From: Agrostemma githago
Taxonomy: Eukaryota; Streptophyta; Magnoliopsida; Caryophyllales; Caryophyllaceae
DNA length: 64,000 bases
NCBI GenBank assembly: GCA_958450325.1
Contig: OY288259.1
Coordinates: 29,878,734-29,942,733, forward strand
Reading direction: 5' to 3'
A program made the position numbers and the translations under genes. The notes beneath the pieces are model-generated. The model was not told the origin of the DNA, searched no databases, and saw only the letters and a program-made list of their open reading frames with translations. Below are positions 46,276 to 55,377 of the stretch, in pieces (within the stretch, counting starts at the first letter, position 1; each line of letters begins with the position of its first letter).

Positions 46276-48740
46276 TCATATCAGTGTTTGTTTTGAGGGG
46301 TTACCATTTCCTGAACTCAGAATTCTCACATGAGATGCAATCCGTTCTCTAGGAGTAGCTGTCAGGGCCTGTTGATATGACTGCCCATTCAGGCTTTGTG
46401 AATTTGTCCCTTCAGAACTGGAGTTCCCACCTGTCTGTCCAAGCTTCACCGTCTCCTGTGTACACTACTACAAAACATACAAAAGATTACGGTTCAAAAT
46501 CGTCCTTGAATAAGTTTATAACCGTCATATAGGTAACCGTGATCGTTGATAATCAATCACGGTTTAAAGCGGGTCAAAACGTCCTCTTTGTTGTTATCAA
46601 GAATGACGGTTGAACTACAGAACCGTCATTGTTGTTATACTTCCGGAGCACGCTTTCTTCTGCAACCGTCATCTTTGTTACTCCTATGAAAGAGGACAAT
46701 CCCTTGTTGTTATACTCCTATGAACCCGGAACCAGGAAACAGAGGAAAAAGGGAAGAACGGTGAGACAAGGAAGCAAATAAGAGAGAAAAAGTTGATTAA
46801 ATTGTGCTAAAACACTCTTGTTTAATTATGTGATGAGTGTACTGTGATTAGGAAAGTGGGACATGGGAAGGAAACAACAGAAACCCTATAAATATACTGA
46901 CAAATACAATACCCATTGCAATACATTGGTCAGTTAGACGACGCATCAAACCCTAAAATGGTTTCAGCCCTAAAATGAAATCATACCTTGGTGGTGTATA
47001 GAGTGAGACGAGGCAGCATTCGTGGTTGTTTGAAGCCTAAGAACAATGTCAAATGAAGGGCGAGTGCGAATGGGACTAACGATGAAGATGACTGCCAACG
47101 GACGACGACGGACGGAGGATGGTGAACAGATGGCGGCGTGTGTGGGATTAATGAAGGCGCGGCGCGGTGGCCTGGATGGGGAAGAAGGAATACGAAGAGC
47201 CGTGCTTGGGATGGTGATGAAGGATGGAAGAGAATTGATGCCGGTGTAGGTTTTTGTTAGAAATAAGATTATAGGAATAGGAATAACAAGAAGCGTTCGT
47301 GGAAGGTTCTGGGTTAATAAAATATACTCACTATGTAAGTATTAACATTTATATCGGTTTAGTAGATAAAATGTTCTCTTTTTCTATCATAGAGGTCGGT
47401 TTTGTTTCTCACCCGTATTCTTAGAGAAAAATAGTACGGTTATTTTGACCAACCGACCTCTTTGTTATATATAAGATGTCACTTTTCTCACACAACCGTC
47501 CTAATTGTTATTTTATTATGGCGCCAAATACAAAATATATCTAGAGCATGGTTCTGTGTGTAACCGTCATCTATTTAGCGTCATTAAAGGCTAAAATTGT
47601 AGTAGTGGTAGCACCTCTGTCTTCCTCCATTTTATCGCTACTTGTGCTCTCTCTTCCTTTCTCCACTCCTTCCTGCGTGTTCTTGGTGGTGTGGGTAGAT
47701 TCACCCTCCATAGTAGCCTTCTTTTCTACTGCAGGTTGACGGGCAGGTTGCACAGGTCTCCATTATTTCTTATGATCCTCTCTATGCACTGGTTCTTTCT
47801 TCTGCTGGACCTTCATGCACTGTTCTTTTAGATGACCCATGTTGTGGCAAGCCTGACAAAGAACTGGCTGCCAGGCGTATTCAACTTTAATTTCTATAAT
47901 CCCTCCTTTTTCGTCCTTGAATTGCACCACCTGCGGTAGTTTTTGACCCATCTTCAATTCAACCATGATCCTAGCAAAACCTAGCCTGGTCTTGTTCGAG
48001 GTTGCTTCGTCAGTTTTCACCATGGGACCTATCAAGGCAGCTATCTTACTCAGACTCGCCCCCTAGAATTTTAGGGGTAATTTGTGAAGACGCACCCAGA
48101 CGGGTACGAATTTAACATCTTCTTTCTCAAGATTAACGTCTTCTTTCCATGGCTTGACAACAAGAGGTTTGTTGTCGAAGAGATAATATCCGCCATTCAA
48201 AACTTTCTCCTGCATATCAGGCGTAGCAAATCTAACCAAGAATACACTATTAGGCAAAAATGAGATTTTGTCTAAGGTGTGTTTGCTCCAAATCCTCTTC
48301 AAGAAGCCCTCCATGACTTGCCATGGGTGATTGGCCCCTATAACGAAGCCATACACCGCCATCCTCCAGTAGTCAATCTCCTCTTGGACATCCTCCTCAG
48401 TAATCTGCAGAAACTCCTCAGTAGTCTGGTTCATCAGAGGATCCAGGACAGATTTTTTCCCATGTTTGGTGAACCATGGTTCCTGTTTGTCTCTTCCTTC
48501 TTGTCCACCGTCATCATGTCGTTCTACTACGGGGATTCCATCCTCCTCGTCTTCAATATCAAAGTTCAAGTTGTAAGCCGGTATGCCAACAATTTCTTGT
48601 ATGGATCGTTCCTTAAGGCTCACGTCAACATTTGGTTTTGGTTTGTTAGTAGGGATTTTGTTTAGATCACCCTTCCCTTGGCTCTTCCTCGTCGTTATGT
48701 TACGCAACGTAGGTGACTTCGAAGAGTTACCCTTGGCCAT
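46276..48740 (-). pseudogene. LINE-C ORF1: DUF4283 and zinc-knuckle protein, interrupted by CACTA
   Basis: The start ATG is at 48740. A DUF4283 domain (blocks MAVYGFVIGANHPWQVMEG and FLVRFA) occupies about 48390-48070. A TAG at about 48060-48062 replaces a conserved tryptophan (LKFWG in relatives). The frame continues to a CCHC knuckle (CQACHNMGHLKEQC, about 47860-47820). A frameshift/stop occurs near 47763, after which the tail reads on in another frame to the CACTA insertion at 47607. The remaining tail resumes left of 46463 and ends with TGA at 46278-46276, overlapping the ORF2 ATG. The ATGA overlap is shared with LINE-B. Confidence 0.87.
46463..47607. mobile_element. Non-autonomous CACTA transposon, 1145 bp
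   Basis: The left end CACTACTACAAAA and the right end TTGTAGTAGTG form an 11-bp inverted repeat. The 3-bp TSD GTA flanks it (46460-46462, 47608-47610). Both flanks are rich in AACCGTC/GACGGTT motifs in both orientations, the expected subterminal transposase sites. The ~1.1 kb contain no transposase. It lies in the tail of LINE-C ORF1. Confidence 0.9.
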
Positions 48741-48861
48741 TGATGCCGACGGCCCCCCTTGAAATCGTCGTCGTCACGTTTCTCTCTCTAACCTCTCTCT
48801 AGGGTTCTTTTAATTCGAACATTCTTAGACTTGATTTCATTTAAGGTTCCACTTGGTTGTG

Positions 48862-49760
48862 ACTGAAATGCCTACAATACTAGATTTATTCAAAAGGCAA
48901 ACCAAGTCAAAAAGAGAAAGAGAAAAAAGAAAGAAAGAAAAGAAAGAAGAAAAAAAAAAGACACAACAAATCAAAAACAAAATAGAAAAGAAGAAAAAGA
49001 AATGGCATAGCACTCAAAAGCAAAATACAAAACAAAAATGCCAAAGAAAAATCACAAAAAAAATTCCCACCCCCTAAAAAATAAGCCTTTTACCGACTGT
49101 TATCGTGAAGAGCCTACCAAAGGACCGAGTCCCTAGGAAGAATGATAGCGGTATAGTCGATCTTCCCTCATTTTGCAACCATTTTCCACCTTTTTACTTG
49201 GACTAGTTAGGCTATTTTTGAGCATGGGACGACCATCTTGGCTTATCGCTAAAGGAGGCAGGGTTTCACTTACCTACAATGTCGACTAACTCCGTGTTTC
49301 ATCCATTTTCCATCCCGCCTATCGTCCCGTAGTATGTTCTTACAAGATTAGGAGGACCTAGGTAAGTTACCAACGTTTTTTTATTGCTTTGTTGTCATAC
49401 TATTAGGGTTTTGTCCATATCGATTTGTGTTATTAGCTTGGGAACGTTGTCACTTGCCTTGAGTCCTTAACCGGCGTTTCTTTCACCGCTTTGTTGAGGG
49501 AAGCGGTATTTGTTTCTTTTGGGATGCAACCGATTGTCTGTTTGTTTGTTTGTTTGTTTGTTTGTTTGTGTGTTTTCGTGTTCGGTTGTATCTACAGTTT
49601 TGTCGCAAAACCTCACTTGCCTTGCGGAGAGCAGTTTCCCTCTAAGTGTTCTCGCGTGAGTTGAAAGGGCGTAGGGTGCGCTAATACCCGCTCGATTAGT
49701 AGTTTTGTTTTTATTGATTTAGTAGTTAGTTCGTGCTTACTCGATGGCGAGTAAGAGTTA
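48862..49760 (+). other. Athila-like element, 3' non-coding block 3
   Basis: It continues the Athila-like element from LINE-C to the polypurine tract. It contains an A/G-rich tract (about 48900-49075) and a (GTTT)n microsatellite (about 49532-49570). No coding domain is found. Confidence 0.65.
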
Positions 49761-49772
49761 AGTGTGGGGGAG
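49761..49772 (+). other. Polypurine tract of the Athila-like element
   Basis: AGTGTGGGGGAG, one base before the 3' LTR start TGATAAG. This is typical of Athila elements in position and sequence. Confidence 0.82.
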
Positions 49773-50107
49773 TTGATAAGTGTGTTTTGTAGGGTTTTTT
49801 TTTTCTTTTGTTTGGTCCCGGTTTCTCTTGTGGAATCGCTCTTTAGAGCGGTTTCGAGGCTACTTACTCTTCTTCTAGCTTGTTTTAGGTTCTTAAGGCC
49901 AATCTTGGAGAAATGGAACGATTCCGACTCATTTCCGACATATATGGAGCTAACGAAGAGAAGCGACGATCACTCGGTGGCTTAGACTCGATCCCGAGCC
50001 CTTAGAACCCATTCCCGAGCCCTTGGGACCCACTCCCGAGCACCGAGAATCGATAAGAAGCCTAAGAAGAGCAAGTAGGGACCTATGAGACCATATTTGA
50101 AGCCTAC

Positions 50108-50262
50108 AAGACCCATCCCGGTCGGGAACACATCCATCACGACCGAGATGAAGTGCAAAGCAAAGACGGACTATTGACTGCCCATCCCGGCCGGGATCAA
50201 GTCCTTCCCGGTCGGGACCACCCTATCCCGGTCGGGATCATCACCTTCCCGGCCGGGAAGGG
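50108..50262. repeat. Array of palindromic TCCCGGYCGGGA motifs upstream of the LTR TATA box
   Basis: At least six copies of TCCCGGTCGGGA, TCCCGGCCGGGA (a perfect 12-bp palindrome) or a close variant lie 50-200 bp upstream of the TATA box. The related array at 7886-8040 is in the internal region. A role in transcription is inferred from position only. Confidence 0.8.
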
Positions 50263-50313
50263 CCCAGCACAGCCCCGTGTTCATTTCCTTTAATCCTTTG
50301 CTCGTGAAACCCT

Positions 50314-50321
50314 ATAAATAC
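50314..50321 (+). promoter_or_regulatory. TATA box of the Athila-like LTR promoter
   Basis: TATAAATA in the context CCCTATAAATACCCCCC, downstream of the palindromic array. Confidence 0.7.
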
Positions 50322-51022
50322 CCCCCTTTTGTATTGTTTAAGCACCTTTCATTACCCTACATTATTCTAAACCCTAGATAGACTTCCTTCACCCTTAGCT
50401 TAGTTTTTCATTAATTTTTCCTTAATCTTTTGTTAATCTTAGCTTAATCTAGATAGTTACTCTTATATTAAGGGATCTCTTGAAGAATACATTCAATCTT
50501 GACAACATTGGTGGATGTATTTGAGTTTTCTTATTATACAAGTTTCAATCTTTTCTCCTTACTAGTTTGGTATAATTACTCTTCTCTTTTCTCTTAATAT
50601 TTCTTTGTTATTCAAGTTTTAATCTATGTTCATTGTTCATTGTTCTTGCTAGTTTCATCTTCATAATGAATGCTTTGATGCTTGTGTTGATTTCTCTTGT
50701 TTATGATAGTGTTAGTTTAGATATGAATGAGTAGACTTGTTGTGGGGTTAGTAGGGAGAATAAGTGTTGATTATGGGTGATTAGGGTTTGATTGTGGGTA
50801 AAGGTGGATTCTTTGTCACTAGTCACTTGTTAAGCATACCATGTGTTTGATGAATTGCTTGTTAGAGTAGTAGTGGTCATGCTTCTCTTGCTTGTTTCAT
50901 TCTTCTCATTGTTTGGTTGATTGGTGGTTGAATCTTCATGTAATGGGTAACATCTTGCATGAGTATTCGGGTTTGTCTTTGACGCGAGAGCGCGGACCGA
51001 CCTTAGTGACTAGGTGAAACTT

Positions 51023-52483
51023 TTTTTTTTGGGTAAAGGTAAGCATATTAGATTAATCAATGATCATGTACATAGTTGTTTAACGTATTTAGCATCTCTG
51101 CTATTCAGATTCCGCATTCGAATCATACTACTATAAAACAATTTCAATTCCTCAATTATTCTTTTGGCCATTATATGTGGCCTCACTAACAGCCCTTCTA
51201 TTCTACTCTTATTTCGTTGTTGCCAAATAGAGTAGATAGTAGCATTGATAGCCCCATTCACTATAGCTCATTTGAGCTTAGTTCCCCTCATATTCAGTCT
51301 CCATTTGTTGCATATCGCATGTCCATTCTTTGCTCTGTCCATATCCCAACAGCCTGTAATACCTGTCTGCTATATATGCATTCACAAAATAGATGCCCAA
51401 TCGTTTCAGTACTGGCAGAACAGATCCAGCACAAGTCGTCCTCTACCAGCTGCAGTTTATACAGCCTCTCTTTCGTGTTCATGGCCTGATGCTGGTGCAT
51501 CCACGCAATCATCTTGTGCTTAGGCATAGTCAACTGATCCCATACCACTCTATGCCAATCCACCTCACCATCTTTCTCTCTAAGCCACTGATAACCTTTC
51601 GCTATAGTGTAAACGTTGCTGGCAGACCATTCTTCATTCTCATAGTTTGTCTTCATCTTGTCTTTCACTTGACAAATTTTCCTCCACCCCCAACTGGTAT
51701 CTAACGCCAGACTATAATTAAGCCATTCCCGTCCCTTCAGATAAACTGCATTCACCCATTGCACTCATAGCTTGTCAGGATGTTTCAAAACCCACCATGT
51801 CATCTTCCCCAAGGTAGCTTTATTCCAATGGCAATTTCGCATCAGGTTGAGGCCCCCTTCCTTATATGGAGTGCAATCCATGCTACCAATGGAGTACAAG
51901 TATAACTCACACCCCCTTCCCATAGGTACGTTCTACACAATGCCTCTATTTGCTTGATTACTCCTTTCAGGATTAGAAAAATCGTTGCCCAGTAAATATG
52001 TAAGGTACCTAATACTGCTTTGACAAGTACTAGGCGACCCACATAACATAATTTCCTGGCTCCAAATTTCCTGATTCGATCCATGACATTGTTAATCAAT
52101 GGCATACAGTCACTTACATTCAGTCTTGAAGCTTTGATGGGAACCCCTAGATATTTGAATGGCAAAGATCCTTCCGTGCACCCTGAAACTGCCAATATCT
52201 CCTTTTTCAAATCACTTCTTACTCCATTAAAGTATATATTGGTCTTTCCTTTACTCAATTGGAGTCCAGATGCAACAGAGAAGGTAGCGAAGGTTCGTAG
52301 CAGAGTCATCATAGACTGAGTATCCCCCTTACTAAACATGAGTAGATCGTCTGCGAACATGAGATTAGCTAGCTTCATAGATTTACAAAGAGGGTGGAAT
52401 CTGAATTACTTCTTATCTGTTCTATACCTGAGCAACCGAGACAAATACTCCATACATATAGTGAATAAGAGAGGGGATAGAGG
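51023..52483 (-). mobile_element. LINE-D: 5'-truncated LINE in the Athila-like LTR
   Basis: It is bounded by a perfect 15-bp TSD, GACTAGGTGAAACTT (51008-51022, 52484-52498). Poly-T at the left marks the 3' end. On the minus strand it starts within the RT at the SPLSPLLFTICMEYL block, keeps LMFADDLLMF (near 52340), and has a frameshifted middle. It ends with a zf-RVT (CWICSASTETIGHLFCEC, near 51370-51430) and a C-terminal stop at 51064. It shares lineage with the other LINE copies. Confidence 0.93.
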
Positions 52484-52883
52484 GACTAGGTGAAACTTAC
52501 ACCCTCGATTTCCCAACTATCCTATTGCACTTATGAACCCGACCTAACCCTACTATTTCCTTAATTGATTTCTCCAAACTTCTATGTCATTGTTTCTCTA
52601 GTTTGTTGTTTCATTTAGCTTTATTTGTTTCATTTAGTTCATGTTATATCTAGTTCATTCATAGTCTAGTTTCATCCCTTTTCATCACCCTAGTTAATCA
52701 ATTCTTGTCATTTCTCTTCCTCCTGTGTTTCTTTATGACCTAGTCTTGTTTTTAGGTGGACCTTAGTCTAGACACCTCTTACCGTCTCCGTGGATCTCGA
52801 CCCGACTTCCCTAGCTACTAGTTTGGTTTAGTTGGCTTTACTTGGTGTTTGGGATTGACGGCAAATCCCTTACCATCAATGTA

Positions 52884-54488
52884 GATGTCAAAAGTTGTAG
52901 ATATATGTCATGTACCTTAATTAATTTCGTTAGATGAGTCCTAAGGTGCATAATTCTGCTTAATGTTTGGTTATAGAAACTAACTAAAGAGCTTGAGGGT
53001 AATCATACCAGTTCATTTTTTTAAGGGGACAATAATGGTCACTATAATTCAGTGACGATTAGTGTTATTGTTGATGGAACTAATTGATCTTTGACTGTAT
53101 CACAAGTCTCATATAGTAGATGCGTCTGATGTACAGAATAATGGGGATCCCTTTTATTTGATTGTTGTCGTCCTCATGGTGTTTATATTCATTATTAAAT
53201 TGTATCTCATGGTGTGTGTATTATATGTTCTTTTGGATTCCGGTCTAACTTGTCCTAGTGACTAGTCATAGCAATGGAATAATTCTTTTTAGATTCTTTA
53301 TAAATGTTTCTTCACTTATATTGTCACATTTTGAATAATTCTGACATACTATGACCATTCTTCACTTATAGATGTTTCCCGCATTTCCTATGACCATTCT
53401 AATTTTTTATAGCAAATCTAATTCTGACTATTCTTTTCCTGCATTTTTTCTATGATCTTTATAGCATTTCCTGCAATATATGTGTATGTAATCAGTACTA
53501 ACATAATGTTTTTGATGTTATTTATATTACTGTTTTGTATTAGCTTTTTCGACGAAACATCTTCAAGTCAACACATCAAAGTGGCCAGTAAGCACATGGT
53601 CTAATCCAAATGCATGCTGTTAATTGCTGCTGATTAGTTGTTACTGTCATGTGATCTGTTTCCTTCACTTCATTCTAATTAGTTGATGGTCTGTTAATTT
53701 CATTTCTACAGTACATGAACTGTTAATTGCTGCTGATATACAGTTTGCACTGATTCTATCTCGAGAACTTGGTGACCAGGTTTGTACTCTTGTTAATTTT
53801 CTATTTTTTGACATTGAAATTCAGCCTAGCGTTTTACCTGACCCCTTCTGAGCATCTTAATTGTTTAATAATGTTAGTTGCATCTTCTATTCTAGTTCAC
53901 TTTTTACCCGCATACTCGCAATATGCTCTTTATGATGACTCATTATTTAATCTATATCATCTCAAAAACAAAAGTCTGAATTCATGATATTCGCTGTTTT
54001 TTATCATTCGATTGTGATGATTATTAGAAATTGAGATGTGATTGTGAATCTCCTCATCGAATTGTGAAACTTTCTAGATAAGTATCATATATCAGTTTGT
54101 ACATATCTTCTTGTTCACTTCGTATTTGCAATCTGCTCTTTACGGTCTCGACTTATGATTTAACTGCCATCTATTAAGCTATTCAGCATAAAATTTCATG
54201 TTTTTATTATGTGATTGCAGTATAAAAAACGAATGTCAGAATTCATGATATTTGCTGTTTTGATTATTCAATGTATTGAAATGTTATTATCTGAACTTGA
54301 GCTTGAAGATGGAGATGATTCAACAACTTAGTGATATTATTTATTGGTATCTTCCGATTCCTGACAAAGACAGCATAACGGTTTATATTTTATGAAGTTT
54401 AATTCTACCAATGACTCAAAGTACAGTGAAAGAAGAGAAGAGTCCTTGAAACTAAATGTCGTAGAAGTTTTAACCCTGAAGTACTAAG
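52884..54488. other. Sequence between the Athila-like and Retand-like elements; possible host DNA
   Basis: AT-rich sequence with no recognised transposon ends. It contains two exon-like segments (53544-53587 and 53712-53779). The motif CAGAATTCATGATATTTGCTG near 54236 is echoed near 53980, hinting at an old duplication. Confidence 0.5.
53544..53779 (+). other. Two exon-like segments with compatible phase (gene fragment?)
   Basis: Segment 53544-53587 follows TTAG and ends at a GTAAGC donor. Segment 53712-53779 follows CTACAG and ends CAG before GTTTGT. Their joined frame stays open for about 37 codons; the second half includes HELLIAADIQFALIL. The intron would be 124 bp. I do not recognise the protein and cannot find neighbouring exons, so this could be a gene relic or chance. 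Confidence 0.3.
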
Positions 54489-54493
54489 GCTAG

Positions 54494-55302
54494 TGTTTTA
54501 GACAGTATTAGTGTGTATTTAACACTCTTAACTTAAATTTCGGGCCAAAAATTTGCACTCTAGGAATACCACGTGGCAAAACCCGAGTGGACAGTCAATA
54601 AGTCAAAGGTCGAGAGTCAACAATAAAAGAGTCAATGTCAAAGACTAAAATATAGAAGTCAAGTACTCAGAAGACGCCAAGTCAAATAAACCCGAGACTA
54701 AACACAACAATGGGCCGAGTGAAACATGAGATAAGACGGTGGGCCACTTATTTAAGAGAAGGCCCAACATGTGAAAGATAAAATCCAACCCAAGAGTGAA
54801 GGAGACTAACCTCTCCAACAAATAGGGAAACCCTCCCATTAATTAGGAGGGAATCAAGGGGAAGAGAGTAACGGCTGAGGGAGAGTTAAGAGGGAGATCT
54901 CAGTCAATTAAGGAGAATAAATCGAGGAAGATCCTAGGAGGAAGGGGCAACGGATGATAGCAATATAAAAGGCAAGAAGAGCATGGAAGAAGATTCATTC
55001 AACAACAACCATTCCAAGCATATTCTAAGGCAAACACTAGTAGTTAACCACATAGAAAACATTCATCCTTGTATTCCTTTCCTTGTTCTTTTTTACATTC
55101 GTAGTAGACTCTTGGTGGGATTCCGACTCCCCCCGCGGTTTTTCCCTCATTGGGTTTCCGCGTCACCAAAATCTTGTGTGTCATTGTTTTTTCGTTGTTC
55201 TTTGATTTCTAGACTTGCCTCGATTTCACCAACCCGTAGTTATAGGACGATTGCTTTGACCCGCGACTTAACTCGTTGACCCGGTAAATTTTTACCAAAA
55301 CA
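54494..55302 (+). repeat. 5' LTR of the Retand-like element
   Basis: It is 809 bp, starts TGTTTTAG and ends CCAAAACA (inverted). A TATA box lies at 54964-54970. The right boundary is secure because the primer-binding site follows; the left boundary is inferred from the inverted repeat and could move a few bases. Confidence 0.75.
54964..54970 (+). promoter_or_regulatory. TATA box of the Retand-like LTR
   Basis: TATAAAA in GCAATATAAAAGGCAAG, about 340 bp before the LTR end. Confidence 0.65.
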
Positions 55303-55305
55303 ATT

Positions 55306-55323
55306 TGGCGCCGTCTGTGGGGA
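55306..55323 (+). other. Primer-binding site of the Retand-like element
   Basis: TGGCGCCGTCTGTGGGGA starts three bases after the LTR, as expected for Tat-lineage elements. Confidence 0.85.
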
Positions 55324-55377
55324 ATAGTGATCGTTTTCTATAAGCCAAATCCTACAGTGAAGCAATTCCGTGTCGCC

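Larger units (their letters stand above)
38595..46279 (-). pseudogene. LINE-C ORF2: endonuclease, reverse transcriptase, zf-RVT, interrupted
   Basis: The start ATG at 46279 overlaps the ORF1 stop. The endonuclease is complete from 46279 to about 45500 (YGFWNVRGMN, LLETKVK, GDFNCVL, SRLDRWLIN, GLFDHTPC). The frame is then lost by a frameshift near 45310 and a TAG near 45293. The RT resumes (KAPGPDGYSSKFF, QGGFIKGRS, KLDMQKAYDTIKW) and is cut at about 44245 by the solo LTR. It continues left of 39933 with an intact LMFADDLLLF box (about 39895), then a frameshift near 39757. The zf-RVT follows (CWLCADAEETVDHLFCRC, near 38900-38960). A TGA near 38864 precedes the last block, which ends at 38595. 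Both halves align to one RT once the LTR is removed. Confidence 0.9.
38525..48849 (-). mobile_element. LINE-C: full-length L1-type LINE, split by a solo LTR and a CACTA element
   Basis: A 12-bp TSD, CACTTGGTTGTG, flanks it (38513-38524, 48850-48861). The poly-A end is at the left (poly-T after 38525) and the 5' UTR at the right. Removing the solo LTR (39938-44244) and the CACTA element (46463-47607) leaves about 4.87 kb, the same size as LINE-B. It inserted into the Athila-like element. Confidence 0.92.
5842..52878 (+). mobile_element. Athila-like Ty3/gypsy LTR retrotransposon (gag-pro only), split by nested insertions
   Basis: Four blocks belong to one element once later insertions are removed: 5842-8497, 37366-38524, 48850-51022 and 52484-52878. 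They hold the end of gag, the protease, a long non-coding 3' region, a polypurine tract at 49761-49772 and a 3' LTR from 49774. The joins are proved by TSDs: 8-bp ATTACATC around the hAT, 12-bp CACTTGGTTGTG around LINE-C, and 15-bp GACTAGGTGAAACTT around LINE-D. No reverse transcriptase or integrase is found in any block, so this is a non-autonomous derivative unless pol was lost. The 5' LTR and gag start must lie beyond the CACTA to the left. Confidence 0.82.
49774..52878 (+). repeat. 3' LTR of the Athila-like element, containing LINE-D
   Basis: It begins TGATAAGTGTG and ends TACCATCA; TGAT/ATCA are the terminal inverted repeats. Without LINE-D it is about 1.63 kb. U3 carries palindromic repeats (50108-50262) and a TATA box at 50314-50321. 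The element's own TSD would be ATGTA (52879-52883), but its partner lies outside the window. Confidence 0.8.

Noticed and set aside
47046..47249. 67-codon frame inside the CACTA element
   Set aside because: Too short and without transposase motifs; it lies in a non-autonomous element.
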